The position numbers were made by a program, and so were the translations under genes. Of a DNA stretch of 46,398 bases, positions 1 to 8,257 are shown piece by piece (the first letter of the stretch is position 1; each line of letters starts with the position of its first letter). Origin of the DNA: an uncultured Helicobacter sp. (GTDB lineage Bacteria; Campylobacterota; Campylobacteria; Campylobacterales; Helicobacteraceae); the NCBI GenBank assembly GCA_947177485.1, contig CAMWUR010000012.1, positions 1 to 46,398 on the forward strand, in the 5' to 3' direction. Below the pieces are notes generated by a model. It ran no database searches. It saw nothing but the letters and a program-made list of their open reading frames with translations, and was not told where the DNA came from.

Positions 1-43
1 AAGCTTCTTGTGCCTCTTTTGGTAATTCTAGTTCAAGTGTCAT
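1..43 (-). CDS. Antitoxin gene copy, 5' end only (partial, runs off the window)
   Basis: Reading leftwards, an ATG at 41-43 preceded by GGAGAAAC opens a frame giving MTLELELPKEAQEA before the window ends. These 14 residues are identical to the start of the complete antitoxin at 308-529, and the DNA of 1-55 is identical to 487-541, including the ribosome binding site. It lies 10 nt after the stop of the toxin gene at 54-308, so it would be read from the same transcript. What is visible is only the N-terminal fragment. Whether a full antitoxin and a second toxin follow cannot be seen. Confidence 0.75.
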   Translation of the reverse strand, partial: MTLELELPKEAQEA

Positions 44-53
44 TGTTTCTCCT

Positions 54-308
54 TTAATACACATTTTTTCTGTGGGTAATGTCGATTGCATAGATAATCA
101 GTTCACTATCGATAATCTCACAAATCACGCGATAGTCTCCTATGCGATAGCGCCAAAAACCAGCGAGATTCCCAACAAGCGCCCTACCCTTTGTGCGCGG
201 GTTTTCGAACGTTTCGAGTTCTGCTAGATATTTCAAGATTCGTCCTTTCGTTATCTTGTCCATTTTTTCCAGTGCCTTATCCGCCTTTTTTGCAAGCAAA
301 ACACGCAT
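54..308 (-). CDS. RelE/ParE-superfamily toxin
   Basis: An 84-residue basic protein with the RelE/ParE small-toxin layout: an N-terminal helical hairpin rich in Lys (residues 7-35), then a beta-rich half with the recognisable segments GFWRYRIGDYRVICEI (about 50-65) and a final IYAIDITHRKNVY. The Arg in the WRYRIGDYR segment and the C-terminal His-Arg match positions used by RelE-type ribosome-dependent mRNA endonucleases; that activity is inferred from the family. Its ATG overlaps the stop of the upstream antitoxin by one base (TAATG), the usual translational coupling in type II toxin-antitoxin modules. The target could instead be gyrase, as in ParE; sequence alone does not decide. Confidence 0.85.
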   Translation of the reverse strand: MRVLLAKKADKALEKMDKITKGRILKYLAELETFENPRTKGRALVGNLAGFWRYRIGDYRVICEIIDSELIIYAIDITHRKNVY

Positions 309-529
309 TAATGGATTCCATGTTTTTCCATGACTTCAGCAAGCGGAATGCCCACATCTCCATTCAAACGTTCCTCGCGCCCACGCAATGCGATTGCTAA
401 ATCTTCTAGGTCTTCTAAATATTCTAATAATGCCCTTTGCATGAGTTCTTCTTTGGTGATATTCTGTTCTTTTGCAAAATGACTATAAGCTTCTTGTGCC
501 TCTTTTGGTAATTCTAGTTCAAGTGTCAT
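308..529 (-). CDS. RelB-like / ribbon-helix-helix antitoxin
   Basis: A 73-residue acidic protein partnered with the toxin gene that starts at its stop codon. The N-terminus MTLELELPKEAQEAYSHF looks like the strand and first helix of a ribbon-helix-helix DNA-binding fold. ITKEELMQRALLEYLEDLED forms the second helix, and the C-terminal part (about 48-73) would wrap the toxin. Proteins of this kind neutralise the toxin and autorepress their operon. The ATG has a strong GGAGAAAC site. The first 14 codons plus leader are repeated exactly at 1-55, showing a recent duplication of this gene or module. Confidence 0.82.
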   Translation of the reverse strand: MTLELELPKEAQEAYSHFAKEQNITKEELMQRALLEYLEDLEDLAIALRGREERLNGDVGIPLAEVMEKHGIH

Positions 530-547
530 TGTTTCTCCTTTTTTATT

Positions 548-904
548 TCACAATAATAACATCAACAAAACGACTCCCCAAACGAGCAGCGCGAGCACAA
601 TGCTAAAAAATACCCCGGCACTTGCGCAATCTTTTGCGATTTTTGCCATAGGGTGAAATTCTTCAGTCACCAAATCCACGCAAGCCTCAATGGCAGAGTT
701 AAAGGCTTCGGCTATCAAAATAACAAACAAAACCATCGCCAAGAGTAGATGGAATATTAAATCAATGGGCAAAAAATAATCCACCACCAAAGCAGGTAAT
801 ATAATGACAAGCTCTAGCTGAAAAGCACGTTCATTTTTGAGCATTGCCCAAACACCTTCAAGGGCATATCGGGCATTAGCGAAGAAATGATATTTAGGTT
901 TCAT
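548..904 (-). CDS. dgkA: Diacylglycerol kinase (DgkA, prokaryotic type)
   Basis: A 118-residue integral membrane enzyme that phosphorylates diacylglycerol to phosphatidic acid. It recycles the diacylglycerol released when head groups are taken from phospholipids. The family signature is clear: EAFNSAIEACVD (about residues 66-77), whose Glu binds the catalytic Mg-ATP, followed by AKDCASAGVF. Three hydrophobic segments lie at roughly 31-50, 53-70 and 93-117, and the length matches the 110-125 residue family. Its ATG overlaps the eptC stop (ATGA), so the two are translationally coupled. The pairing makes sense: EptC takes phosphoethanolamine from phosphatidylethanolamine and leaves diacylglycerol, which DgkA removes. 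The same pair occurs in Campylobacter jejuni. Confidence 0.95.
   Translation of the reverse strand: MKPKYHFFANARYALEGVWAMLKNERAFQLELVIILPALVVDYFLPIDLIFHLLLAMVLFVILIAEAFNSAIEACVDLVTEEFHPMAKIAKDCASAGVFFSIVLALLVWGVVLLMLLL
553..561 (-). promoter_or_regulatory. Candidate extended -10 promoter of the first TA module
   Basis: Read on the minus strand the bases are TGT-TATTAT, an extended -10 element lying inside the 3' end of dgkA. Initiation about 7 nt downstream would leave a leader of roughly 17 nt before the antitoxin ATG at 529, about the same spacing as in the second TA module. No -35 box is seen. Inferred from sequence only. Confidence 0.4.
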
Positions 905-2454
905 TTTTCTCTCCTAAATAAATCATCTTGTTTTTGATAGACTGCACTTTCTACGCCAAAGAATCCAAGCAATGTGCTAAAAATAATATCATGGGATAAG
1001 GGCAAATCTTTGCGCATTTGTGCAATCTCCATAAGCTCTGCATTCTCGCTAAAAAAGATAAAAGGGACATGAATTTGCTCTTTTGGCGCTAAAAAATAAG
1101 GCATTCCATGTAAATAAATACCATTTTCTCCGAGACTCTCGCCATGGTCGGAGACATAGATTAAAGTGCCTTCATATTCTTGCTCATCTTGCAAAAGCTT
1201 GATAAGAGAGTGCAATAAAAAATCTGTATAGAGTATCGTATTATCGTATGTATTGGTCAACTGCTCTTTGGTGCATTTTTGAAGCTCGTTTGTATCGCAT
1301 GTTGGCGTAAATTTTTTAAAAGAATCGGGATAACGTTGAAAGTAGGTGGGACCATGCGAGCCTTGCAAATGTAACACAATTAGATTCTGGTCTTTGAGCT
1401 CTTTCAAGGGTTCTGCAATCGCATTTAAAAGCACCTCATCATAAGGTTCTTTAAAAAGTTTGACTTTTTCGAGATTCTTACAAACGCCTTGGCAGCCACT
1501 TGTATTATTATCTATCCATACAACATTCACCCCGAGTTTATGCAAAATATCTAAAACATTCTCGCGATAATAGGTAGAATATGAGAAATTCTCCCTTTTT
1601 AGGTCTGAAAACATGCAAGGTACACTAATGGCTGTCGATGTCCCACAAGACGAAAAATCACCAAAAAAAACAACAGAATCCTTTTGTGTGTATGCGTTGG
1701 TCTCATTGAGGGTATAGCCCGCAAAGGAATAATTTTCCGCCCTTGCTGTCTCGCCCACAACAAATATCAAAAGCCGTTTTTTATCGCTCGGTGCTAAGGT
1801 TGCATCTGTGGCAATCAGCTCAAACTCCCTAGCGGGCAACACTTCTTGTTTGATATATTTGATAAGAGAGTAAATTTGATGCACAGGCGTTTCGTAGGCT
1901 CGTAAAAATCGATGATTCCTAAAAAAAGGAATGATTGTTTGTGAATAGGCATAAAACAAACTACCCGCCATTATCAAGCTTAACAAGAAGGTTACAATGC
2001 GGACAATCAATGTTTTTTTCCAACTTCCCATAAAATACACAATGCGTACTTTTACGATGAGCAAGGTTGGCAAAACACCCAAAAGCGCAACAAAAAGCAA
2101 AAGACTTGGAGATAGCAGTGAAAAAGCCTCTGTGGTATCTGTCCGCAATACATTAACAAACATGTCTTTGTCAATTACCACGCCATAAGCAGACATAAAA
2201 TAAGCCGTCAAACAAACAATCCAAAGCAAAAAAAGCATCAAAACCTTTGTCAAATAAGGTACAAATACAAGCGCAAAAATTGACGTAAGTAAGCCAAAAT
2301 AAATGATGAAAAAAGAGGCTTTGAGCATAAAGCTTGAATCTGAATCAAGTTGTTGGTAGATTTGTCCAAAAAATGTATAGTTCATGATTGTGATAAATAA
2401 AGCGCCCAAGAGCGTAAAATACAACCATGAGATTTGGATTTGTTTTTGAAACAT
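901..2454 (-). CDS. eptC: Phosphoethanolamine transferase (EptA/EptC type)
   Basis: A 517-residue inner-membrane enzyme with five hydrophobic segments in the first ~190 residues and a periplasmic alkaline-phosphatase/sulfatase-like domain after that. Visible catalytic features are VGETARAENYSF (metal-binding Glu), CGTSTAISVPCMFS (the Thr that is phosphoethanolaminated) and YVSDHGESLGENGIYLHG (metal-binding Asp/His). Paired cysteines (CQGVCKN, CDTNELQKC) suggest periplasmic disulfides. Family members add phosphoethanolamine to lipid A, and in Campylobacter also to the flagellar rod protein and N-glycan, raising resistance to cationic peptides; which substrate applies here is unknown. The ATG at 2452-2454 with AAGGAG five bases upstream is preferred over the TTG directly before it. 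Confidence 0.93.
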   Translation of the reverse strand: MFQKQIQISWLYFTLLGALFITIMNYTFFGQIYQQLDSDSSFMLKASFFIIYFGLLTSIFALVFVPYLTKVLMLFLLWIVCLTAYFMSAYGVVIDKDMFVNVLRTDTTEAFSLLSPSLLLFVALLGVLPTLLIVKVRIVYFMGSWKKTLIVRIVTFLLSLIMAGSLFYAYSQTIIPFFRNHRFLRAYETPVHQIYSLIKYIKQEVLPAREFELIATDATLAPSDKKRLLIFVVGETARAENYSFAGYTLNETNAYTQKDSVVFFGDFSSCGTSTAISVPCMFSDLKRENFSYSTYYRENVLDILHKLGVNVVWIDNNTSGCQGVCKNLEKVKLFKEPYDEVLLNAIAEPLKELKDQNLIVLHLQGSHGPTYFQRYPDSFKKFTPTCDTNELQKCTKEQLTNTYDNTILYTDFLLHSLIKLLQDEQEYEGTLIYVSDHGESLGENGIYLHGMPYFLAPKEQIHVPFIFFSENAELMEIAQMRKDLPLSHDIIFSTLLGFFGVESAVYQKQDDLFRREK

Positions 2455-2552
2455 CAAAACTCCTTACAAATAAAAAATCATCTATTTCAAGGGCGCAGCC
2501 GCCCCTCATAACCTTGCATGACTTTGGACTTTACTTTCGACTTCTGTCATGT

Positions 2553-2813
2553 TTATTTATAAACATCGCCTCGACTATTTGCCTTATAAGCATAGACAAG
2601 AATTTGTTCTTCGATAATTTCATACAAAAAGCAGTATTTTCCAAGTCGTAGGCGATATTTGTTTTCCTCGCCTTTTAACTTTGCAATATCGAGTGCATTT
2701 TGGCGCGGATTTTGCGCAATTATCCTAAAACTTCTCACAACTTTTGGCGCTAAATCTCGATGTCTTTCCAAGAATTTATCAAATTCTTTGCTTATTTTGA
2801 TTTGATAAGACAT
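2553..2813 (-). CDS. RelE/YafQ-type toxin of the second TA module
   Basis: An 86-residue basic protein of the RelE superfamily. The N-terminal half MSYQIKISKEFDKFLERH is typical of RelE/YafQ-like toxins. The LKGEENKYRLRLGKYCFLYEI segment (about 44-64) carries the Arg-rich strand found in this fold, and the end is VYAYKANSRGDVYK. The predicted activity is ribosome-associated mRNA cleavage, an inference from the family. The ATG overlaps the antitoxin stop as TAATG, the same junction as in the first module. The two toxins differ clearly in sequence, so this is a second, diverged module and not a recent copy. Confidence 0.87.
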   Translation of the reverse strand: MSYQIKISKEFDKFLERHRDLAPKVVRSFRIIAQNPRQNALDIAKLKGEENKYRLRLGKYCFLYEIIEEQILVYAYKANSRGDVYK

Positions 2814-3025
2814 TACAAATACTTTCTTTCAAGTTCTTCCAAACTAATCGCCTCACCATTTGCTAGCTCTTTTCGAGCCTTTTTCCAAGCCTTGCGGTCG
2901 GCTTTGGTTTCCACAACCTCTTTTATGTTGCTTGTATCTTTAACACTTTTCACGCCTCTAATCAGCCGAATTGCATTCACAATTTGCTCTTGATTTTGGC
3001 TATTAATTTCTACACATAAAGTCAT
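2813..3025 (-). CDS. Antitoxin of the second TA module
   Basis: A 70-residue protein from the ATG at 3023-3025, preceded by AAGGATTGACA. An upstream in-frame ATG at 3061 would add 12 residues, but it lies upstream of the predicted transcription start and has no good ribosome site. The sequence is charged, with a helical N-terminal region (QNQEQIVNAIRLIRGVKSV) and a lysine-rich stretch leading to ELANGEAISLEELERKYL, a tail common in RelB-like antitoxins that occupy the toxin cleft. The gene directly precedes and overlaps its toxin. Exact antitoxin family not determined. Confidence 0.82.
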   Translation of the reverse strand: MTLCVEINSQNQEQIVNAIRLIRGVKSVKDTSNIKEVVETKADRKAWKKARKELANGEAISLEELERKYL

Positions 3026-3048
3026 TGTCAATCCTTCTTTTAATTTTG

Positions 3049-3057
3049 ATTCTATCA
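3049..3057 (-). promoter_or_regulatory. Extended -10 promoter of the second TA module
   Basis: On the minus strand the bases read TGA-TAGAAT. A start about 7 nt further gives a leader of about 17 nt before the ATG at 3025 and excludes the upstream ATG at 3061. No clear -35 box, which is usual for this group of bacteria. Confidence 0.5.
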
Positions 3058-3113
3058 TCATCTAATCTCCAGAATCGAGAAACGAGCAAACCAATTCTTC
3101 ATTCCAAACTCCC

Positions 3114-3635
3114 TCACAGCCCAAGTCGCAACAGCCCAACAGGAACTTTGATAACACATTTATGCACAATATCGCCATTTTCACCCGACACTTGCAAACC
3201 ACCCGCATGCACATCATTGGGGAAAAAGATGGCGAGCGAGCGGGGGCAGAGTGTGATGAATTGCGGGTTTGCCTGCATATTTGGGGGTGCATAGACGACA
3301 AGGTCGCGTTCCTCATCATAGGGCGCTTGCACTTTGCAATCCTCCGCTTCGCCAATCCAAAACCGCTCCTGCCCCGAGATGACAAGCTGAAAATCGACAT
3401 ATTGGCGGTGCGATTCAAAAAAGGCTTCGCCCGCTCCTTTGGTGCGATAACATTCAAAAATGGCACGCATTCCATGCCCGATGTCTTCGACTTTGCGCTC
3501 GCCGACATGCATTGTCTCGATGACGATGGATAATGTCCCATCAAGCGCGCTGTGCAAGCACTCGCGTAAGCGCAAGAGTGGCTCTGAACGTTCAAAAAGC
3601 GAACGTGCTTGGTGTGCGTCATAAAACAAAAGCAA
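3114..3635 (-). CDS. YhcH/YjgK/YiaL (TabA) family cupin-like protein
   Basis: A 173-residue protein of the DUF386 family. Family hallmarks seen are the metal-site segment ESHRQYVDFQLVISGQERFWIG (about 83-104, with His, Tyr, Asp, Glu) and a later FFPNDVHAGG followed by HKCVIKV. E. coli relatives include YhcH of the sialic acid operon and TabA, which affects biofilm formation. The enzymatic activity is not well established, so only the family is assigned. No ATG fits. A TTG at 3633-3635 sits five bases after GGAGG, and this GGAGG overlaps the last codons of the upstream cysN-like gene, so translation is probably coupled. A longer frame from 3716 would lie entirely inside the upstream gene. Last gene of the rho-to-yhcH run. 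Confidence 0.85.
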   Translation of the reverse strand: MLLFYDAHQARSLFERSEPLLRLRECLHSALDGTLSIVIETMHVGERKVEDIGHGMRAIFECYRTKGAGEAFFESHRQYVDFQLVISGQERFWIGEAEDCKVQAPYDEERDLVVYAPPNMQANPQFITLCPRSLAIFFPNDVHAGGLQVSGENGDIVHKCVIKVPVGLLRLGL

Positions 3636-3636
3636 T

Positions 3637-5028
3637 CTAACCTCCAAACTGATGTGGAAAATATTTACGCAGAAGCGCGAAAAGCTCTGTCTCAAACCCG
3701 GAAGGCAGCGAATCATTTGCGACTAATGTTGTCGTAATCGCTGAAATAGCAGCATTTTGAAGAATATCAAGCACAATTCCACCCGCAGCAGCGTCATATT
3801 CATCAACAAGCACAAACCGCCCAAGCGTTTGGTTGTCGGCAAAACGTGCGCAAACAAGCGGTGCAAGCAGACGCAAAACCACCGTGCCAGCCTGATTGCG
3901 CAAAAGCTCATGCGCATTGTGCAGCGCAATAGTCTCCTCACTGCCTGCTTCCAAGACCCGCTCAACACACACGAGCTCTGCTTTGACTTTTGCACTGCCA
4001 AGCTTCAAGAGATATTGCTTATTTTTGCAAAGAGGATTGCGACCAAGCCAGATTAGATTCACACGAATCTGTGTGGCAGTCTGCAAAAAGCTGCCCTTTT
4101 CCCATTGCGCCTTGCGCACCATCACCTCGCCGGGCTTGACATAAATATCTTCGCGAAGCGAGATTCCCACAGCCTCATGCCATGCGATTGTCTGCTTTTG
4201 GGGCGCGTTCCAAACCTCGAAACGTTCGATGGTTGCTGATTTTTGCGATGGCAAAAAAAGCACAGAATCACCAACCTCCGCGCTTCCGCTCACAACCGTT
4301 CCCGCATAAATGCGCCGTTCATCGCCCTCATTGCTAAAGCGATATACATCTTGCAACGGCAATAAAAATGTGTGATTGTCGCTGTCGTTTTTGTTTGAAA
4401 GCAAATCAAGATTCTGCAGCAAGCTGCCGCCATGATACCATGCCATCTGCGGAGATTGTGTCGCAACATTGTCGCCTTCGCGAGCCGAAATGGGAATCAC
4501 GCAAACAGGAACGACATTGAGTGTCGCAAGAAAATCAAGATATTCATTTTTGATATTCTCAAACACATCTTGTGCAAACCCAAATAAATCAAGCTTGTTA
4601 ATCACGACAATCACTTGCGAGATTCCAAGCATCGACAGCAGCATTCCATGACGTTTTGAATTTTCTGCCACGCCATCTTTGGCGTCAATCACCAAAACTG
4701 CCGCCTCTGCTCTGCTCGCACCGCTCAACATATTGCGCAAAAACTCGATGTGCCCCGGAGCATCGATGATGACATATTCGCGCCGCGTGCTCTTGAAAAA
4801 AATACGTGCCGAATCAATCGTGATTCCTTGCTTTTGTTCATCTTCGAGTGCATCGAGCAACATTGAATATTCAAAAGGACGTGCGTTTTTGGCACATGAC
4901 GCCCGCACACTCTCGAGCTTGCCTTGTGGGAGTGAATGCGTATCGGCGAGCAAGCGCCCCACAAGGGTAGATTTGCCATGGTCAACATGCCCCGTGATGA
5001 CAATGTGCATACGTTCTAATGCGTTCAT
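3637..5028 (-). CDS. cysN: CysN-like GTPase (sulfate adenylyltransferase large-subunit family)
   Basis: A 463-residue translation-factor-type GTPase. Motifs: G1 GHVDHGKS (13-20), QGITID (67-72) in the switch region, G3 DAPGH (89-93) and G4 NKLD (144-147), followed by two EF-Tu-like beta-barrel domains. The QGITIDSA...DAPGH...[14 protein letters not shown] pattern and the length place it with CysN, the GTPase that stimulates ATP sulfurylase CysD in sulfate activation (E. coli CysN is 475 residues). However no cysD, cysC or cysH is in this window; neighbours are an L,D-peptidase and yhcH. It may work with a CysD encoded elsewhere or do something else. The family is firm, the role less so. Confidence 0.82.
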   Translation of the reverse strand: MNALERMHIVITGHVDHGKSTLVGRLLADTHSLPQGKLESVRASCAKNARPFEYSMLLDALEDEQKQGITIDSARIFFKSTRREYVIIDAPGHIEFLRNMLSGASRAEAAVLVIDAKDGVAENSKRHGMLLSMLGISQVIVVINKLDLFGFAQDVFENIKNEYLDFLATLNVVPVCVIPISAREGDNVATQSPQMAWYHGGSLLQNLDLLSNKNDSDNHTFLLPLQDVYRFSNEGDERRIYAGTVVSGSAEVGDSVLFLPSQKSATIERFEVWNAPQKQTIAWHEAVGISLREDIYVKPGEVMVRKAQWEKGSFLQTATQIRVNLIWLGRNPLCKNKQYLLKLGSAKVKAELVCVERVLEAGSEETIALHNAHELLRNQAGTVVLRLLAPLVCARFADNQTLGRFVLVDEYDAAAGGIVLDILQNAAISAITTTLVANDSLPSGFETELFALLRKYFPHQFGG

Positions 5029-5044
5029 TTTTTCCTTTCATGTT

Positions 5045-6025
5045 TTATTTTTCGGCGATAATGCGCATTTTGCCATTCACGAGCCGTACATAGAGTTCCT
5101 TATTGCCCTCAAATCGATAACCACTTGAAGCGCGATATTTTTCATGGAATGCAATGCGAAACAAAGCCTCGCCTTTTTCATTAGGATAAGGCGAAATATT
5201 GATATTGGTAAAGTCAATACTCTTGCTTTCTTTGCGTCCAAACACCTTGCGTTTGTAATCTTTAAAATCCTCAAAACGCATTTTATCAAAACGTTTGAAA
5301 TGCTGCTCATCATAAAAGCCAAGATATGTCTGCAAATCGCTCTCTTCCCATGCCTGCCTCCAAGCGAACAAGTCGCCTAGCAGGGCTGCTGCTTGCGCCT
5401 TGCTCATCTCGCCAAGCGTGCCTTCAGAAGTCAGCAGCACAGCTTGTTGGTGATTGATGACTTTATCGATTTCATTGAGTCTGTCATTATTAATCGCAAT
5501 ACAGCCTCGTGTGTTGATTTCACGCTCACCACTAAGCGGCAAACCATGAATCCAGATTCCATGCCCTGTTTTGCCCTGCACTTTGTCATAGGTGTTGGGA
5601 TATGACGTCACATAGGCAAGCGGTCCATAAAACGAATCAAGCTTTGTGAGTCGACTAGTCAGGTCATACGCGCCAATGGGTGTCTTGAGGTCGCCCTCGA
5701 CCATTTTGTCGCCTGTTTTGCTGCCCATAAGAGAATCGAGGCTGTATTTTTGTTCCAATCGATTGCCATTTTTTTGATAGAGCACCAATGTCGATGCTTG
5801 TTTGTTTGCGACGAAAATATATTGCACAGATTCATAATAGCCAAAACGAACATCTTCATCTTTGAGGCTTTCAGCCCAATAGCTCGAGCTTGCGAGCTCT
5901 TTTTGGAGCTGCGTTTTAATCGCTTCAAGTCCACCTTCGCGATAGGCTTTGACATAATCAAATCCCCATAAATATAAAGGCGCAATGCAGAAGAAAACCA
6001 CAATCCATTTTGACATATTTGACAT
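5045..6025 (-). CDS. Periplasmic L,D-transpeptidase/carboxypeptidase (Csd6/Pgp2-like)
   Basis: A 326-residue exported protein. A hydrophobic signal segment (residues 7-21) is followed by an ErfK/YbiS/YkuD catalytic domain with the motif HGIWIHG (His160) and RGCIAI (Cys175), then an NTF2-like C-terminal domain from about 205. That domain order and length match H. pylori Csd6 and C. jejuni Pgp2, which trim peptidoglycan tetrapeptides to tripeptides and are needed for helical cell shape; Csd6 is also linked to flagellin glycosylation. The ATG at 6023-6025, five bases after AGAGGAG, was chosen; the 38 extra codons upstream overlap era and look non-coding. Cell-shape function is inferred by similarity. 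Confidence 0.9.
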   Translation of the reverse strand: MSNMSKWIVVFFCIAPLYLWGFDYVKAYREGGLEAIKTQLQKELASSSYWAESLKDEDVRFGYYESVQYIFVANKQASTLVLYQKNGNRLEQKYSLDSLMGSKTGDKMVEGDLKTPIGAYDLTSRLTKLDSFYGPLAYVTSYPNTYDKVQGKTGHGIWIHGLPLSGEREINTRGCIAINNDRLNEIDKVINHQQAVLLTSEGTLGEMSKAQAAALLGDLFAWRQAWEESDLQTYLGFYDEQHFKRFDKMRFEDFKDYKRKVFGRKESKSIDFTNINISPYPNEKGEALFRIAFHEKYRASSGYRFEGNKELYVRLVNGKMRIIAEK

Positions 6026-6035
6026 ATCTGCTCCT

Positions 6036-6923
6036 CTAGTCCTCGAAATTATACCCAAAATCGCGCATTTTATCCTTGTCCTTGCACCATTTGCTATCCA
6101 CGCGCACAAATAAATTGAGGCGAATTTTTTTGCCCCCAAATTCTTCCATCATCTTGCGTGCATGCAACCCAATGCGGCGAATCGAGCTGCCATTTTTGCC
6201 AATCACAACGGCTTTTTGGCTCGGTTTGCAAACGACAATATCAGCAGCAATGCTGTCTTGATGAGGCGATTCGATGAATTTTTTTAACAAAACATCACTC
6301 TCATAAGGAATCTCATCGCTCATAAACTCAAAAATGGCTTCGCGAATCATCTCTTTGTAGAGACTGCGGAGATTCTCGGTTGTGGCAATCTCTGTGTCGA
6401 ACAACGCGGGAGAATCGGGCAGATTCTGTGCGAGCAGGTCGAGCAATGTCGTCAGGTTGTGCTGATTGTGCGCGCTTAGGGGCACGAGCGCCTCGTAATG
6501 TTGCGCAAGAGGCTGGTATTGCGCAATGCGCGCGAGCACCTCATCATGCCGCATTGTGTCAATTTTGGTGAGCGCAAGGAGATGTTTGCGCCCATGTGCA
6601 AGCTGCAAAAACTCTTCATAGCCCGCAAGGCTATCGTGAATGGGCGCGACAAACACGCACATATCGCAATCGCCAAGCGCACGCAACGATTCACCAAGCA
6701 TATAAGTATTGAGCAATTTTTCTTGATGATGAATCCCCGGTGTGTCGACAAAAATGATTTGCGCATTATTGTGAATCACGATGCACTGCAAGCGCTTGCG
6801 CGTTGCGTTTGCTTTGTGTGAAACAAGCGCGAGATGGTCGCGGCAAAGCGCATTGAGCAGTGAACTCTTACCCGCATTTGGACGCCCCAAAATGGCAACA
6901 AACCCAGCCTTTGTGATGGTCAT
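6036..6923 (-). CDS. era: Ribosome-assembly GTPase Era
   Basis: A 295-residue Ras-like GTPase with a C-terminal KH RNA-binding domain, needed for 30S maturation by binding the 3' end of 16S rRNA. G1 GRPNAGKSS (13-21) and G3 DTPG (60-63) are present. G4 reads TKID in place of the usual NKxD. The KH domain carries VVIGKNGSSIRRIG near residue 245. Length matches the family. The ATG overlaps the hslU stop by four bases (ATGA), so it is coupled to hslU. Confidence 0.97.
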   Translation of the reverse strand: MTITKAGFVAILGRPNAGKSSLLNALCRDHLALVSHKANATRKRLQCIVIHNNAQIIFVDTPGIHHQEKLLNTYMLGESLRALGDCDMCVFVAPIHDSLAGYEEFLQLAHGRKHLLALTKIDTMRHDEVLARIAQYQPLAQHYEALVPLSAHNQHNLTTLLDLLAQNLPDSPALFDTEIATTENLRSLYKEMIREAIFEFMSDEIPYESDVLLKKFIESPHQDSIAADIVVCKPSQKAVVIGKNGSSIRRIGLHARKMMEEFGGKKIRLNLFVRVDSKWCKDKDKMRDFGYNFED

Positions 6924-8257
6924 AAAATATAGCGCGCTGTATCGGTATCTTCAATCAAATCATCGAGCACTTCATGGACTTTTTGTTCCGTAACAGCAAC
7001 TTTTTGCCCATTGAAACAATCTGCCTCAAAGCTGATGTCTTCGAGCACTTTTTCAAGCACCGTATGCAAACGGCGCGCACCGATGTCTTCTGTTTTCTCA
7101 TTCGCACGTTGCGAGAGCTTCGCAAGCGCTCGAATCGCGTCTTCTTCAAAAACAAGCTCGACATCTTCTGTGGCAAGCAAGGCACTATATTGCTTGAGCA
7201 ATGAGTTTTTGGGCTGCGTGAGAATCTGATAGAGAATCTCTTCATCAAGTGAATCCAGCTCCACGCGAAGCGGAAAACGTCCTTGCAACTCGGGAATCAA
7301 ATCGCTTGGCTTGCTCAAATGAAAGGCTCCTGCAGCGATGAATAAGATATGGTCTGTCTTGATTTGCCCATATTTTGTGCTGACAGAGCTGCCCTCGACA
7401 ATCGGTAGCAAATCGCGTTGCACCCCTTCTTTGCTTGGGTCTTGACGACTCGAGCTGCCTTGCGAAACGGCGATTTTATCAATCTCATCGATAAAAATAA
7501 TCCCCTCTTCTTCTGCGCGCTTCAAGCCTTCGAGACGAATCGAATCCATATCGAGCAATTCCTCGCTTGCTTCGATTTTGAGCAACTCTTTTGCTTCGGC
7601 AACACTGACTTCTTTTTTTGGATTATCTTTATTTCCACTCATAAAAACTTTTGTAATCGATTCTTGAATCCGTACAATTTCTGGTGGCAGATTGCCTTCT
7701 TGAAATTCAATATTTTTTTTAGGAATCTCAATCTCAATCTTGAGATGGTCAACCTCGCCATTTTGCACTTTGCGCTTCATTTTTTCGTATGAGATATTGT
7801 ATTCATCTTGCTTGGTTTGTGTCGCTCCTTTAGGCAGCTGTGGGAGGAGCTTTTGCGTGATTTTATTGACGACATAATCCTCAATCGCGTCCTGATTTTT
7901 CTCTTTTTGTTCCTCTCGAATCAACGTCACAGACGCATTCACCAAATCACGTACCATCGATTCAACATCGCGCCCAACAAAGCCCACTTCGGTATATTTG
8001 CTCGCCTCAACTTTGATAAACGGCAAACCAAGAATCTTCGCCATGCGCCGCGCAATCTCGGTCTTGCCCACGCCTGTTGAACCAATCATCAAAATATTTT
8101 TAGGCTGCACTTCGTCTTGAAGTTCCTTGCTCAATTTTTTGCGGCGATAGCGGTTGCGCAATGCAATGGCAACGCGTTTTTTTGCCTCTTTTTGTCCGAT
8201 GATGTATTCATCAAGATAAGCAACAATCTCACGAGGTGTCATTTCTTCGTTACTCAT
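6920..8257 (-). CDS. hslU: ATP-dependent protease ATPase subunit HslU
   Basis: A 445-residue AAA+ unfoldase that feeds proteins into the HslV peptidase. Walker A is GSTGVGKTE (about 58-66) and Walker B is IIFIDEID (about 254-261). Between them lies the intermediate domain, rich in Lys and Glu. Sensor and C-terminal helices follow, ending ARYIL, the hydrophobic tail that docks in HslV. The ATG overlaps the hslV stop by four bases, the standard coupled order hslV-hslU. Confidence 0.98.
   Translation of the reverse strand: MSNEEMTPREIVAYLDEYIIGQKEAKKRVAIALRNRYRRKKLSKELQDEVQPKNILMIGSTGVGKTEIARRMAKILGLPFIKVEASKYTEVGFVGRDVESMVRDLVNASVTLIREEQKEKNQDAIEDYVVNKITQKLLPQLPKGATQTKQDEYNISYEKMKRKVQNGEVDHLKIEIEIPKKNIEFQEGNLPPEIVRIQESITKVFMSGNKDNPKKEVSVAEAKELLKIEASEELLDMDSIRLEGLKRAEEEGIIFIDEIDKIAVSQGSSSRQDPSKEGVQRDLLPIVEGSSVSTKYGQIKTDHILFIAAGAFHLSKPSDLIPELQGRFPLRVELDSLDEEILYQILTQPKNSLLKQYSALLATEDVELVFEEDAIRALAKLSQRANEKTEDIGARRLHTVLEKVLEDISFEADCFNGQKVAVTEQKVHEVLDDLIEDTDTARYIL

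Noticed and set aside
2491-2504. GGGCG-CAGC-CGCCC hairpin between the second toxin gene and eptC as a terminator
   Set aside because: Stem of only five pairs and no T-run on the minus strand, so not counted as a terminator.
3062-3622. A 186-codon frame antisense-shifted over the yhcH gene
   Set aside because: It lies in another frame of the same strand as a clear YhcH-family protein and has a low-complexity Ser/Cys/Arg composition without family resemblance.
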